The translations under genes were made by a program, and so were the position numbers. Shown piece by piece: positions 1 to 6,174 of a DNA stretch of 8,774 bases. The stretch's first letter is position 1; every line of letters begins with the position of its first letter. Origin of the DNA: Bifidobacteriaceae bacterium (GTDB taxonomy: Bacteria > Actinomycetota > Actinomycetes > Actinomycetales > WQXJ01); the NCBI GenBank assembly GCA_031261885.1, contig JAISIU010000179.1, positions 1 to 8,774 on the forward strand. The letters are read 5' to 3'. The notes under the pieces were generated by a model. The model made no database searches. It had not been told where the DNA came from and saw only the letters and a list, made by a program, of their open reading frames with translations.

Positions 1-16
1 TATTCGAGGAGGACAC

Positions 17-1321
17 GTGCTAGGAACATTCGCCAGGGCGTTTAGAACGCCCGACCTCAGGCGAAAGCTCCTGTTCACCATGATGATCATGGTGTTGTTC
101 AGGCTTGGTTCGTACATCCCAACGCCCGGCATCGACTATTCGGCGGTGCAGAGCGTCTCTAGTTCGGCCAGCCAGAACGGCTTCACCGGGTTGGTTAACC
201 TGTTCTCCGGCGGCGCCCTGATGCAGCTGTCAGTCTTCGCCCTCGGCATCATGCCGTACATCACGGCGAGCATCATCATTCAGCTGTTGCGCGTCGTGAT
301 CCCACGGTTCGACTACCTCTACAAGGAAGGTCAGTCGGGGCAGACGAAGCTGACGCAGTACACGCGGTACTTGACGCTGGCGTTGGCGGTGTTGCAGTCC
401 ACTGTCGTGATTACCACGGCCCGGACGGGTGCGCTGTTCGGCACCACGGGGTCTAGCGAGGCATCGAAGATCATTCCCGACCACTCGGTTTGGGTGCTGT
501 TCCTCATGATCGTCACGATGACGGCCGGTACGGGCGTCATCATGTGGATGGCTGAGCTGATCACGGAGCACGGCGTCGGCAACGGTATGTCGCTGCTGAT
601 CTTCACGTCGATCATCGCGAAGTTCCCCGGCTCGATGGGTTCGATCGCTGGCGGCACGAATGGCGTGGCCAACTTCATCGTGGTCCTGATCGTCTTCATA
701 GCGGTCATCGTGTTGATTTCGTTCGTCGAACAGTCGCAACGCCGCATACCGGTCCAGTACGCCAAGCGGATGGTTGGTCGTCGGAGCTATGGCGGCTCCT
801 CGACGTACATCCCGATCAAGATCAACATGTCGGGCGTGATCCCGGTCATCTTCGCCTCGTCGATCCTGACGTTGCCGACCATGATCGCGCAGTTCGGCAA
901 TCAGACGAAGGGCTGGTCGGTCTGGATTGGCCGCAACCTGACGTCGAGCAGCTGGCTCTACCTTGTTCTGTACGCGCTGCTGACGATCTTCTTCGCCTTC
1001 TTCTACACGTCGATCACCTTCAATCCCGACGAGGTGGCCGACAACATGAAGAAGTACGGCGGCTTCATCCCGGGCATCCGCGCCGGTCGGCCGACTTCGG
1101 AGTACTTGCAGTACGTGATCACGCGAATCACGACCCCGGGCTCGTTGTACCTGGCCATCGTCGCGTTGATCCCGTCCATCCTGTTCATCGCGATCAACGT
1201 GACGAACAACCTGCCATTCGGTGGGACCACGCTGCTGATCATCGTCGGCGTCGGTCTCGACACCGTGAAGCAGATCGAGTCCCAGCTACAGCAACGTCAC
1301 TACGAAGGGTTCTTGCGGTGA
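17..1321 (+). CDS. secY: Preprotein translocase channel subunit SecY
   Basis: SecY is the membrane pore of the SecYEG translocon, through which unfolded proteins are exported or inserted with SecA or the ribosome. The 434-residue product has the family's usual length and about ten hydrophobic segments (roughly residues 17-30, 72-92, 115-133, 157-178, 188-200, 217-236, 272-290, 312-331, 374-393 and 400-415). Signature segments are visible: GIMPYITASIIIQLL (77-91) around TM2, and ITEHGVGNGMSLLIF (182-196) before TM5. Basic cytoplasmic loops QRRIPVQYAKR (241-251) and NMKKYGGFIPGIRAGRP (343-359) are the ribosome/SecA contact loops of the family. The start is GTG with GAGGAGG at 6-12 and a 4-base spacer; the N-terminus LGTFARAFRTPDLRRKLLFT is typical of actinobacterial SecY. 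The stop overlaps the adk start (GTGA), which suggests translational coupling. Being last of the spc ribosomal genes before adk is the classic position. Confidence 0.98.
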   Translation: MLGTFARAFRTPDLRRKLLFTMMIMVLFRLGSYIPTPGIDYSAVQSVSSSASQNGFTGLVNLFSGGALMQLSVFALGIMPYITASIIIQLLRVVIPRFDYLYKEGQSGQTKLTQYTRYLTLALAVLQSTVVITTARTGALFGTTGSSEASKIIPDHSVWVLFLMIVTMTAGTGVIMWMAELITEHGVGNGMSLLIFTSIIAKFPGSMGSIAGGTNGVANFIVVLIVFIAVIVLISFVEQSQRRIPVQYAKRMVGRRSYGGSSTYIPIKINMSGVIPVIFASSILTLPTMIAQFGNQTKGWSVWIGRNLTSSSWLYLVLYALLTIFFAFFYTSITFNPDEVADNMKKYGGFIPGIRAGRPTSEYLQYVITRITTPGSLYLAIVALIPSILFIAINVTNNLPFGGTTLLIIVGVGLDTVKQIESQLQQRHYEGFLR

Positions 1322-1896
1322 GCGCTCGCCTCGTCCTCATGGGTCCTCCCGGTTCCGGGAAGGGCACTCAGTCTGCCGGTCTAGCGGCAGCGCTCGGGGT
1401 GCCGGCCATCTCGACGGGCGCGATCTTCCGCGACAATCTGGCGCGTAAGACGGAACTCGGGATTGAGGCCGAACGGTATATGTCCGTCGGTGACCTTGTC
1501 CCGGACGAGTTGACGGATCGGCTGGTTGAAGCGCGGCTGGCCGAACCCGACGCGGCTCCGGGCTTCATCCTCGACGGTTACCCGAGGAACATGGAGCAAG
1601 TGAAGGCGCTCGATACGATGCTGGCGAAAACCGGCAAGAGTGTCGACGGAGCCATCCTGTTGTCGATCCCGGATGACCAGATCGTGGCGCGGTTGCTGCA
1701 TCGTGCGCAGATCGAGGGGCGTGAGGACGACACCGAGCCCGTGATCCGCGAGCGCATCGGCGTCTACCACAGCAAGACGGAACCGATTGTCGGTGAATTC
1801 GAGCGGCGGGGTAGCCTGCATCGGGTTGACGGCATGGGGAGCGTCGAGGACGTGGCCGTGCGCTTGCGGGCGGCCGCCGACGCCGCAATCGCCTGA
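1318..1896 (+). CDS. adk: Adenylate kinase, short-LID form
   Basis: Cytosolic enzyme that interconverts ATP + AMP and 2 ADP, keeping the adenylate pool balanced. The P-loop GPPGSGKGT is at residues 9-17. The AMP-binding segment reads ISTGAIFR (31-38), and DGYPR (86-90) matches the family DG[YF]PR signature. The lid lacks the four-Cys zinc site and the roughly 27-residue insertion of long forms: EGREDD (133-138) follows LLHRAQ directly, so this is the short type, and 192 aa fits that. Most homologues have Asp where Ala35 sits in STGD; the other visible motifs are intact, so I regard the enzyme as functional. The GTG start overlaps the secY stop by 4 bases, so translation is probably coupled. 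map begins 12 bases after the stop. Confidence 0.97.
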   Translation: MSARLVLMGPPGSGKGTQSAGLAAALGVPAISTGAIFRDNLARKTELGIEAERYMSVGDLVPDELTDRLVEARLAEPDAAPGFILDGYPRNMEQVKALDTMLAKTGKSVDGAILLSIPDDQIVARLLHRAQIEGREDDTEPVIRERIGVYHSKTEPIVGEFERRGSLHRVDGMGSVEDVAVRLRAAADAAIA

Positions 1897-1908
1897 GGCG
1901 AGGATCCC

Positions 1909-2724
1909 TTGAAACTACCGGCCCGATCGTGGGACGAGGTCCTGTGCATGCGGCGGGCGGGGCTCGTCGTAGCGGACGCGCTCGACGCGGTTCGCGAGGC
2001 GGCGAAGCCGGGCGTTTCGGGGCTTGAGCTCGATGAGGTGGCCGAGAGCGTGATTCGCGCCCAGGGCGCGGTGCCGTCGTTCAAGGGCTATTTCGGCTAT
2101 CCGGGATCCATTTGCCTGTCGGTCAACGAGACCGTTATCCATGGCATCCCGGACGAGCGTGTACTCCATCGCGGGGACATCGTGTCCGTCGATTGCGGCG
2201 CGGTCCTTGACGGCTGGCATGGGGATTCGGCGATTACGTTCCCTATCGGCCCGGTGTCCGACATCGCGGCCAGGCTGATGGCCGCGACCGAGGCCGGGCT
2301 GTGGGCCGGCATCCGGGCGATGGCCCTCGGCCATCACGTCGGGGACATCGGCCGCGCCGTCACGGCCGAGGTCGGTCGGCATGACCCGAAGTTCGGCGTG
2401 GTGCGTGACTACGTGGGACACGGCATCGGACAGGCCATGCACCTGGACCCGGATGTTCCGAACTTCCCGACCCGGCGTCCGGGCCCGCGGCTGGTGCCGT
2501 GGTGCACGCTCGCGATCGAGCCGATGATCGTCGAGGGATCGATTGACCTCGATCCCCAGCCCGACGGCTGGACGGTGCTGACGGCGGATCGTGGGCTGGC
2601 GGCGCACTTTGAGCACACGGTGGTCCGCACGACGGACGGGGTGTGGGCGTTGACGGCGCGCGATGGGGGCGCGGCGATGCTGCGTGAGCTCGGGCTGCCG
2701 GAACCGCCCAATCCAACGCTTTGA
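1909..2724 (+). CDS. map: Methionine aminopeptidase, type I
   Basis: Cytosolic di-metal peptidase that removes the initiator methionine from new proteins when the second residue is small. All five metal ligands of the pita-bread fold are readable: D95 in SVDCG, D106 in GWHGDS, H171 in GHGIG, E204 in AIEPM and E235 in FEHTVV. H78 in VIHGIPDE matches the conserved substrate-side histidine, and H178 lies in AMHLDP. The spacing agrees almost residue for residue with the E. coli enzyme. The 271-residue length fits the short class without an N-terminal zinc finger. I chose TTG at 1909 because GCGAGGA (1898-1904) lies 4 bases upstream and the predicted N-terminus aligns with the family; the next ATG (codon 14) would cut into the first helix. 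The C-terminal 20 or so residues (Gly/Pro/Leu) look like an unconserved tail. It is third in secY-adk-map. Confidence 0.97.
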   Translation: MKLPARSWDEVLCMRRAGLVVADALDAVREAAKPGVSGLELDEVAESVIRAQGAVPSFKGYFGYPGSICLSVNETVIHGIPDERVLHRGDIVSVDCGAVLDGWHGDSAITFPIGPVSDIAARLMAATEAGLWAGIRAMALGHHVGDIGRAVTAEVGRHDPKFGVVRDYVGHGIGQAMHLDPDVPNFPTRRPGPRLVPWCTLAIEPMIVEGSIDLDPQPDGWTVLTADRGLAAHFEHTVVRTTDGVWALTARDGGAAMLRELGLPEPPNPTL

Positions 2725-2756
2725 GCGTGCGGCCTTGCCCAAGGGATTCGGCCCGT

Positions 2757-2786
2757 TTGCTAGGGAGGTCCGGCGCGCCGTACAAT
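2757..2786 (+). promoter_or_regulatory. Predicted sigma-70-type promoter for infA operon
   Basis: TTGCTA (2757-2762) and TACAAT (2781-2786) are separated by 18 bases. The -10 differs from TATAAT at one position and the -35 matches TTGACA at four. It stands out in an otherwise GC-rich spacer between map and infA. The implied start is near 2793, giving a leader of about 105 bases. Map-to-infA read-through remains possible because no clear terminator lies between. Confidence 0.7.
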
Positions 2787-2829
2787 GAGCGCTTGTGTGC
2801 GTGCCCAAGGGTGCGCCCGCGTGCCCCCG

Positions 2830-2861
2830 CCACCATCCGGTCATCGTGACCGCCCCGGTGG
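2830..2861 (+). other. Hairpin in the predicted infA 5' leader
   Basis: CCACC (2830-2834) can pair with GGTGG (2857-2861), enclosing an inner hairpin CGGTCA (2838-2843) / TGACCG (2847-2852). It lies inside the predicted infA leader, about 40 bases before the start codon. There is no T-tract, so it is not a canonical terminator. It may be a leader element of the initiation-factor operon or just a stable fold; no function is shown. Confidence 0.4.
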
Positions 2862-2900
2862 ACCAAGTCGGCGCGCGAACCCACGAGAGCAGCGGAGGAT

Positions 2901-3122
2901 ATGGCAAAGAAGGACGGCGTAATCGAGATCGAAGGCACCGTGGTTGAGGCTCTGCCCAACGCGATGTTTCGGGTCGAGCTGACCAACAAGCACCGGGTGT
3001 TGGCGCACATCTCCGGCAAGATGCGCCAGCACTACATCAGGATCCTGCCGGAGGACCGTGTAGTCGTCGAGCTCAGCCCGTACGACCTTTCCCGCGGCCG
3101 GATCGTCTACCGCTACAAGTAA
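2901..3122 (+). CDS. infA: Translation initiation factor IF-1
   Basis: IF-1 is a small OB-fold protein that binds the A site of the 30S subunit and, with IF-2 and IF-3, supports accurate start-site selection. The 73-residue product has the standard length and runs MAKKDGVIEIEG at the N-terminus, then LPNAMFRVEL (18-27), the RNA-binding core HISGKMRQHYIRILPEDRV (36-54), and ends SRGRIVYRYK. The ATG at 2901 gives exactly the family N-terminus, so the start is secure. GGAGG (2894-2898) lies only 2 bases from the ATG, which is unusually close. A good promoter sits in the 176-base spacer after map, so this gene probably starts its own transcription unit with rpmJ and the alpha genes. rpmJ follows after 22 bases. 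Confidence 0.98.
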   Translation: MAKKDGVIEIEGTVVEALPNAMFRVELTNKHRVLAHISGKMRQHYIRILPEDRVVVELSPYDLSRGRIVYRYK

Positions 3123-3144
3123 GCCCAAAAGGAACCGTTTTCAC

Positions 3145-3261
<117 letters not shown>

Positions 3262-3283
3262 GTCCCGGCGCACCCGCAATCAG

Positions 3284-3364
3284 GGCACCATTCAAGGCCG
3301 CAGTACTGCGGCCTCACCCCCGGTCGGAGGCCGGGGCCGGCCAGCCGGCCGGAGGGGTGGTGCC
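3284..3364 (+). promoter_or_regulatory. Structured spacer upstream of rpsM (candidate leader or processing site)
   Basis: The 138-base gap between rpmJ and rpsM has no gene but is rich in nested inverted repeats. GGCACCA (3284-3290) is complementary to TGGTGCC (3358-3364). Between them lie a 20-base perfect palindrome (3295-3314) and a hairpin CCCCGG (3318-3323) / CCGGGG (3331-3336), followed by a self-complementary GGCC/CCGG run to about 3352. A junction with two arms could form in RNA. No T-tract follows, so a standard terminator is unlikely. By position it could be an alpha-operon leader (in E. coli S4 binds there), a processing site or a partial transcription barrier. This is inferred from pairing only. 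Confidence 0.5.
3295..3314. repeat. Perfect 20-base palindrome
   Basis: AGGCCGCAGT followed directly by ACTGCGGCCT forms an exact two-fold palindrome, 86 bases before the rpsM start. In DNA it could be an operator for a dimeric protein; in RNA it would fold as a stem of about 8 pairs with a small loop. Confidence 0.85.
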
Positions 3365-3399
3365 ACGACCTCCGCCTACTTCGCAAGGAGTAAGACCAA

Positions 3400-3780
3400 A
3401 TGGCACGTCTAGCAGGCGTTGATCTGCCGCGTGAGAAGCGGCTGGAAGTCGCGCTGACCTACATCTTCGGCATCGGGCGCACGCGCGCCAAGCAGACATT
3501 GGCCGCCACGGGCGTCAGCCCGGACCTCCGGGTCAAGGACATGTCCGAGTCGGAACTGGTGGCCCTGCGCGACTACATTGAGGCAAATTACGAGGTCGAG
3601 GGCGACCTCCGGCGCGAGATCGCCGCCGACATCCGCCGCAAGGTGGAAATCGGCTGCTATCAGGGCATCCGGCATCGCCGGGGCCTGCCGGTGCACGGCC
3701 AGCGCACCAAGACGAACGCGCGTACCCGCAAGGGCCGCAAGCGCACCGTCGCCGGCAAGAAGAAGGCCACCAAGAAGTAG
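3400..3780 (+). CDS. rpsM: Small-subunit ribosomal protein S13 (uS13)
   Basis: S13 sits in the head of the 30S subunit, contacts the P-site tRNA through its tail and forms bridges to the 50S subunit. The 126-residue product begins MARLAGVDLPREKR, has the helix-turn motif YIFGIGRTRAKQ (21-32) and the signature segment CYQGIRHRRGLPVHGQRTKTN (residues 86-106). It ends in a very basic tail rich in Lys, Arg and Thr (RKGRKRTVAGKKKATKK). Length is normal for actinobacteria. The start is ATG with AAGGAG (3385-3390) nine bases upstream. It is the first gene of the alpha operon here (rpsM-rpsK-rpoA-rplQ) and follows a structured spacer that may regulate it. Confidence 0.98.
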   Translation: MARLAGVDLPREKRLEVALTYIFGIGRTRAKQTLAATGVSPDLRVKDMSESELVALRDYIEANYEVEGDLRREIAADIRRKVEIGCYQGIRHRRGLPVHGQRTKTNARTRKGRKRTVAGKKKATKK

Positions 3781-3827
3781 GCCACGCGCCCACGACCTCA
3801 AGACTCTGAAGGGAATCAGAACTCAAA

Positions 3828-4232
3828 ATGCCTCCAAAGACACGTACGTCGGGCGCTCGCAAGACTCGGCGCAAGGAGAAGAAGAACGTCCCGTTGGGGC
3901 ACGCCCACATCAAGTCGACGTTCAACAACACGATCGTCTCGATCACGGATCCCAGCGGCGCGGTCCTGGCCTGGGCCTCCTCTGGCCAGGTCGGTTTCAA
4001 GGGCTCCCGCAAATCCACCCCGTTCGCCGCTCAGCTGGCGGCCGAGGCCGCGGCGCGCCGCGCCCAGGAGCAGGGCGTGAAGAAGGTCGACGTGTTCGTC
4101 AAGGGCCCGGGCTCGGGTCGCGAGACGGCGATCCGTTCGCTTCAGGCCGCCGGCCTCGAAGTCGGATCGATTTCGGACGTCACGCCACAGGCGCACAACG
4201 GCGCCCGTCCGCCCAAGCGGCGCCGCGTCTGA
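3828..4232 (+). CDS. rpsK: Small-subunit ribosomal protein S11 (uS11)
   Basis: S11 lies on the 30S platform near the mRNA exit and contacts 16S rRNA next to S7. The 134-residue product has a basic N-terminal extension (MPPKTRTSGARKTRRKEKK), then GHAHIKSTFNNTIVSITD (24-41), GFKGSRKSTPFAAQ (56-69) and the near-universal VKGPGSGRETAIRSLQAAG segment (91-109), ending RPPKRRRV. ATG at 3828 gives the actinobacterial N-terminus; AAGGGA (3809-3814) is 13 bases away, somewhat far. The TGA stop is itself inside a small inverted repeat (4230-4247). Many bacteria have rpsD next in this operon; here rpoA follows after 173 bases. Confidence 0.98.
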   Translation: MPPKTRTSGARKTRRKEKKNVPLGHAHIKSTFNNTIVSITDPSGAVLAWASSGQVGFKGSRKSTPFAAQLAAEAAARRAQEQGVKKVDVFVKGPGSGRETAIRSLQAAGLEVGSISDVTPQAHNGARPPKRRRV

Positions 4233-4384
4233 GGCGACCTCGCCTCACCACTGTTGGTCCGTCATCGGACGCCTCTCAGCGATGTGTCCGATGACGCGGC
4301 CCACACGGGTGGGTTCGCTCACCCGGGTGGTGTTCCCGCGGGGGCGCCGCCACCGATTTTGGAGCGTCAAATAGCGGGCGCTCC
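4230..4384 (+). promoter_or_regulatory. Hairpin-rich spacer between rpsK and rpoA
   Basis: No gene fits here, but five inverted repeats do. (1) TGAGGCG (4230-4236) / CGCCTCA (4241-4247) includes the rpsK stop. (2) GTCATCGGAC (4261-4270) / GTCCGATGAC (4286-4295) is perfect and extends by one pair. (3) CGGGTG (4306-4311) / CACCCG (4320-4325). (4) GGTGGTG (4326-4332) / CGCCACC (4348-4354) has one G-T pair and is followed by TTTT at 4357-4360, so it resembles a weak intrinsic terminator. (5) GGAGCG (4361-4366) / CGCTCC (4379-4384) ends 6 bases before the rpoA Shine-Dalgarno (4391-4398). Attenuation, transcript processing or control of rpoA translation are all possible. I found no convincing promoter. 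Confidence 0.5.
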
Positions 4385-4405
4385 GCACAACGAAAGGAAT
4401 ACCGC

Positions 4406-5398
4406 GTGTTAATCGCGCAACGTCCGACCCTGACCGAGGAACCTGTCTCGGAACAGCGGTCGCGCTTCATCATCGAGCCGCTCGAGCCGGGTTTCGGCTA
4501 CACGCTCGGCAACTCTTTCCGCCGCACGTTGCTCTCGAGCATCCCCGGTGCGGCCGTCACGTCGATCCGGATCGATGGGGTCCTCCACGAGTTCTCGACG
4601 ATCCCGGGGGTCAAGGAGGACGTGACCGAGATCATCCTCAGCCTCAAGCAGCTGGTCGTCTCCTCGGAACACGACGTCCCGGTCGTCATGTACCTGCGCA
4701 AGCAGGGCCCGGGCGAGGTCACGGCAGCGGACATCACGCCGCCGGCCGGCGTCGAGGTCCACAACCCCGAACTGCACATCGCGACGATCAACCAGAAGGG
4801 CAAGCTCGAGATCGAGCTGACCGTCGAGCGCGGCCGCGGCTACGTCTCCTCGGTGCAGAACAAGAGCCCCGAACAGGAGATCGGACGCATTCCGATCGAT
4901 TCGATCTATTCGCCCGTGATGAAGGTGACGTACAAGGTCGAGGCCACGCGCGTTGAACAGCGCACCGACTTCGATCGCCTCATTATCGACGTCGAGACCA
5001 AGAAGGCGATCAGCCCCAGGGACGCGATGGCGTCGGCCGGCTCGACGTTGGTGGAGCTGTTCGGTCTGGCGCGCGAATTGAACGTCGAGGCCGAGGGCAT
5101 CGAGATCGGTCCCTCGCCCACGGACGCCGCGCTCGCGGCGGACCTGCAGCTGCCGATCGAGGACCTGGACCTGACGATCCGGTCCTACAACTGCCTCAAG
5201 CGTGAGGGCATCCACACGGTGGGCGAGCTCGTCGCCCGCAGCGAGGCCGACCTCCTCGACATCCGCAACTTCGGCACGAAGTCGATCAGCGAGGTCAAGG
5301 ACAAGCTGACCAGCCTCGGCCTGAGCCTCAAGGATTCGCCGGTCGAATACGACCAGGCGGATGTGACGCCGGAATTCATCAGCGACGATCAGTTCTGA
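4406..5398 (+). CDS. rpoA: RNA polymerase subunit alpha
   Basis: The alpha dimer is the assembly platform of RNA polymerase; its C-terminal domain binds UP elements and activators. The N-terminal domain (about 1-230) shows IEPLEPGFGYTLGNSFRRTL (23-42), the SSIPGAAVTSIRIDGV dimer/beta contact (44-59) and GRIPIDSIYSPV (160-171). The C-terminal domain (about 250-310) keeps the DNA-binding set R259, N262, C263 and K265 in RSYNCLK and the helix-hairpin-helix segment IRNFGTKSISEVKDKL (286-301). At 330 residues it is slightly shorter than many actinobacterial alphas. GTG at 4406 with GAAAGGAA (4391-4398) gives the typical N-terminus. Two oddities: codon 2 is TTA, the only in-frame TTA I found in the window, and residue 38 is Phe where homologues nearly always have Leu beside the conserved RR. 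rplQ follows after 25 bases. Confidence 0.98.
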   Translation: MLIAQRPTLTEEPVSEQRSRFIIEPLEPGFGYTLGNSFRRTLLSSIPGAAVTSIRIDGVLHEFSTIPGVKEDVTEIILSLKQLVVSSEHDVPVVMYLRKQGPGEVTAADITPPAGVEVHNPELHIATINQKGKLEIELTVERGRGYVSSVQNKSPEQEIGRIPIDSIYSPVMKVTYKVEATRVEQRTDFDRLIIDVETKKAISPRDAMASAGSTLVELFGLARELNVEAEGIEIGPSPTDAALAADLQLPIEDLDLTIRSYNCLKREGIHTVGELVARSEADLLDIRNFGTKSISEVKDKLTSLGLSLKDSPVEYDQADVTPEFISDDQF

Positions 5399-5423
5399 TC
5401 TGAAGATTTAGGAGAAGAAGACT

Positions 5424-6017
5424 ATGCCAACCCCGACCAAGGGCCCTCGGCTCGGCGGCGGTCCAGCGCATGAGCGCCTCATCATGGCGAACCTCGCGAC
5501 CAGCCTGTTCGCGAACAAGAAGATCACGACCACAGTGGCGAAGGCCAAGCGCCTCCGGCCGTACGCGGAGCGGCTCGTCACGTTCGCCAAGCGCGGCGAC
5601 CTCGCCTCGCGTCGCCGTGTGATGCGTGTGATCCGGGACAAGAGCGTGGTGCACGTTCTGTTCACGGACATCGCCGAGGCCGTCAAGGACCGCCCGGGTG
5701 GCTATACCCGGATCGTGAAGCTTGGTCCCCGTAAGGGCGACGCGGCGCCGATGGCGGTCGTCGAACTGGTCCTCGAGGAGGTCAAGCCGAAGGAGAAGAA
5801 GCCGGTCGTCCTGCCGAAGTCCGCGGTGAAGCACCCGGCCAAGAAGGACGCCGAGAAGGCCGAGGATTCGGCCGCCGACAAGCCGAAGGCCGAGGCCGCC
5901 GAGGCGCCGAAGGACGCCAAGGATGAAGCGCCGAAGGACGAGGCCAAGGCCGAGTCGGAGGCCAAGGATGCCGAGGCGAAGGCTGAGCCGGAGAAGGCGG
6001 ACGACGAGTCCAAGTGA
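5424..6017 (+). CDS. rplQ: Large-subunit ribosomal protein L17 (bL17) with acidic/basic tail
   Basis: L17 is a 50S protein near the peptide exit tunnel. The conserved domain covers about residues 1-120: MPTPTKGPRLGGGPAHER, LIMANLATSLFANKKITTT (19-37), AKRLRPYAERLVTFAKRGD (41-59), GGYTRIVKLGPRKGDAAPMA (92-111) and VELVLEE. After a Lys/Pro linker comes a low-complexity tail (about 138-197) made almost entirely of Ala, Lys, Glu, Asp, Pro and Ser, including an 8-residue near-repeat starting APKD. Such tails are usual in actinobacterial L17, though their length varies. ATG at 5424 with AGGAG (5410-5414) nine bases upstream is clear. It is the last gene of the alpha operon and a strong terminator begins 34 bases after the stop. 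Confidence 0.97.
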   Translation: MPTPTKGPRLGGGPAHERLIMANLATSLFANKKITTTVAKAKRLRPYAERLVTFAKRGDLASRRRVMRVIRDKSVVHVLFTDIAEAVKDRPGGYTRIVKLGPRKGDAAPMAVVELVLEEVKPKEKKPVVLPKSAVKHPAKKDAEKAEDSAADKPKAEAAEAPKDAKDEAPKDEAKAESEAKDAEAKAEPEKADDESK

Positions 6018-6050
6018 TTCGGCGCTCGGCTGAGCGCGTCACAGTCAAGG

Positions 6051-6092
6051 CGGCGGGCCCGTCAACCCAGGTGGTTGCGGGCCCGCCGTTTT
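6051..6092 (+). terminator. Intrinsic terminator of the alpha operon
   Basis: A perfect 11-pair stem, CGGCGGGCCCG (6051-6061) with CGGGCCCGCCG (6078-6088), is extended inside by CAACC (6063-6067) / GGTTG (6073-6077), and is followed at once by TTTT (6089-6092). It is the clearest terminator in the window and separates rplQ from truA, so truA should have its own promoter. Confidence 0.9.
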
Positions 6093-6174
6093 CGTGCCTC
6101 AGTGCGTACCCGGAACTGGGCTGAGCGCCGGGGCGGGCGCCGGCGTGGGCGGGGCGTTCCCGGCAAGAGAGACG

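Noticed and set aside
2733..2744. Terminator after map from CCTT/AAGG hairpin
   Set aside because: Only four pairs and no T-tract.
1915..2907. Long open frame on the - strand across map
   Set aside because: It is antisense to a clear methionine aminopeptidase, rich in Arg/His/Pro as expected of a shadow in high-GC DNA, and has no recognisable motif.
3578..4294. Open frame on the + strand spanning rpsM and rpsK
   Set aside because: It runs out of frame through two certain ribosomal protein genes and reads as Arg/Pro/Gly-rich noise.
4359..4387. TTGGAG as a -35 for an rpoA promoter
   Set aside because: No TANNNT box occurs at 16-19 bases downstream; the segment is better explained as a hairpin arm.
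4409..5215. 268-codon open frame on the - strand across rpoA
   Set aside because: Composition (Arg, Asp, Leu) mirrors the rpoA codons in the opposite frame; no domain and no plausible ribosome site.
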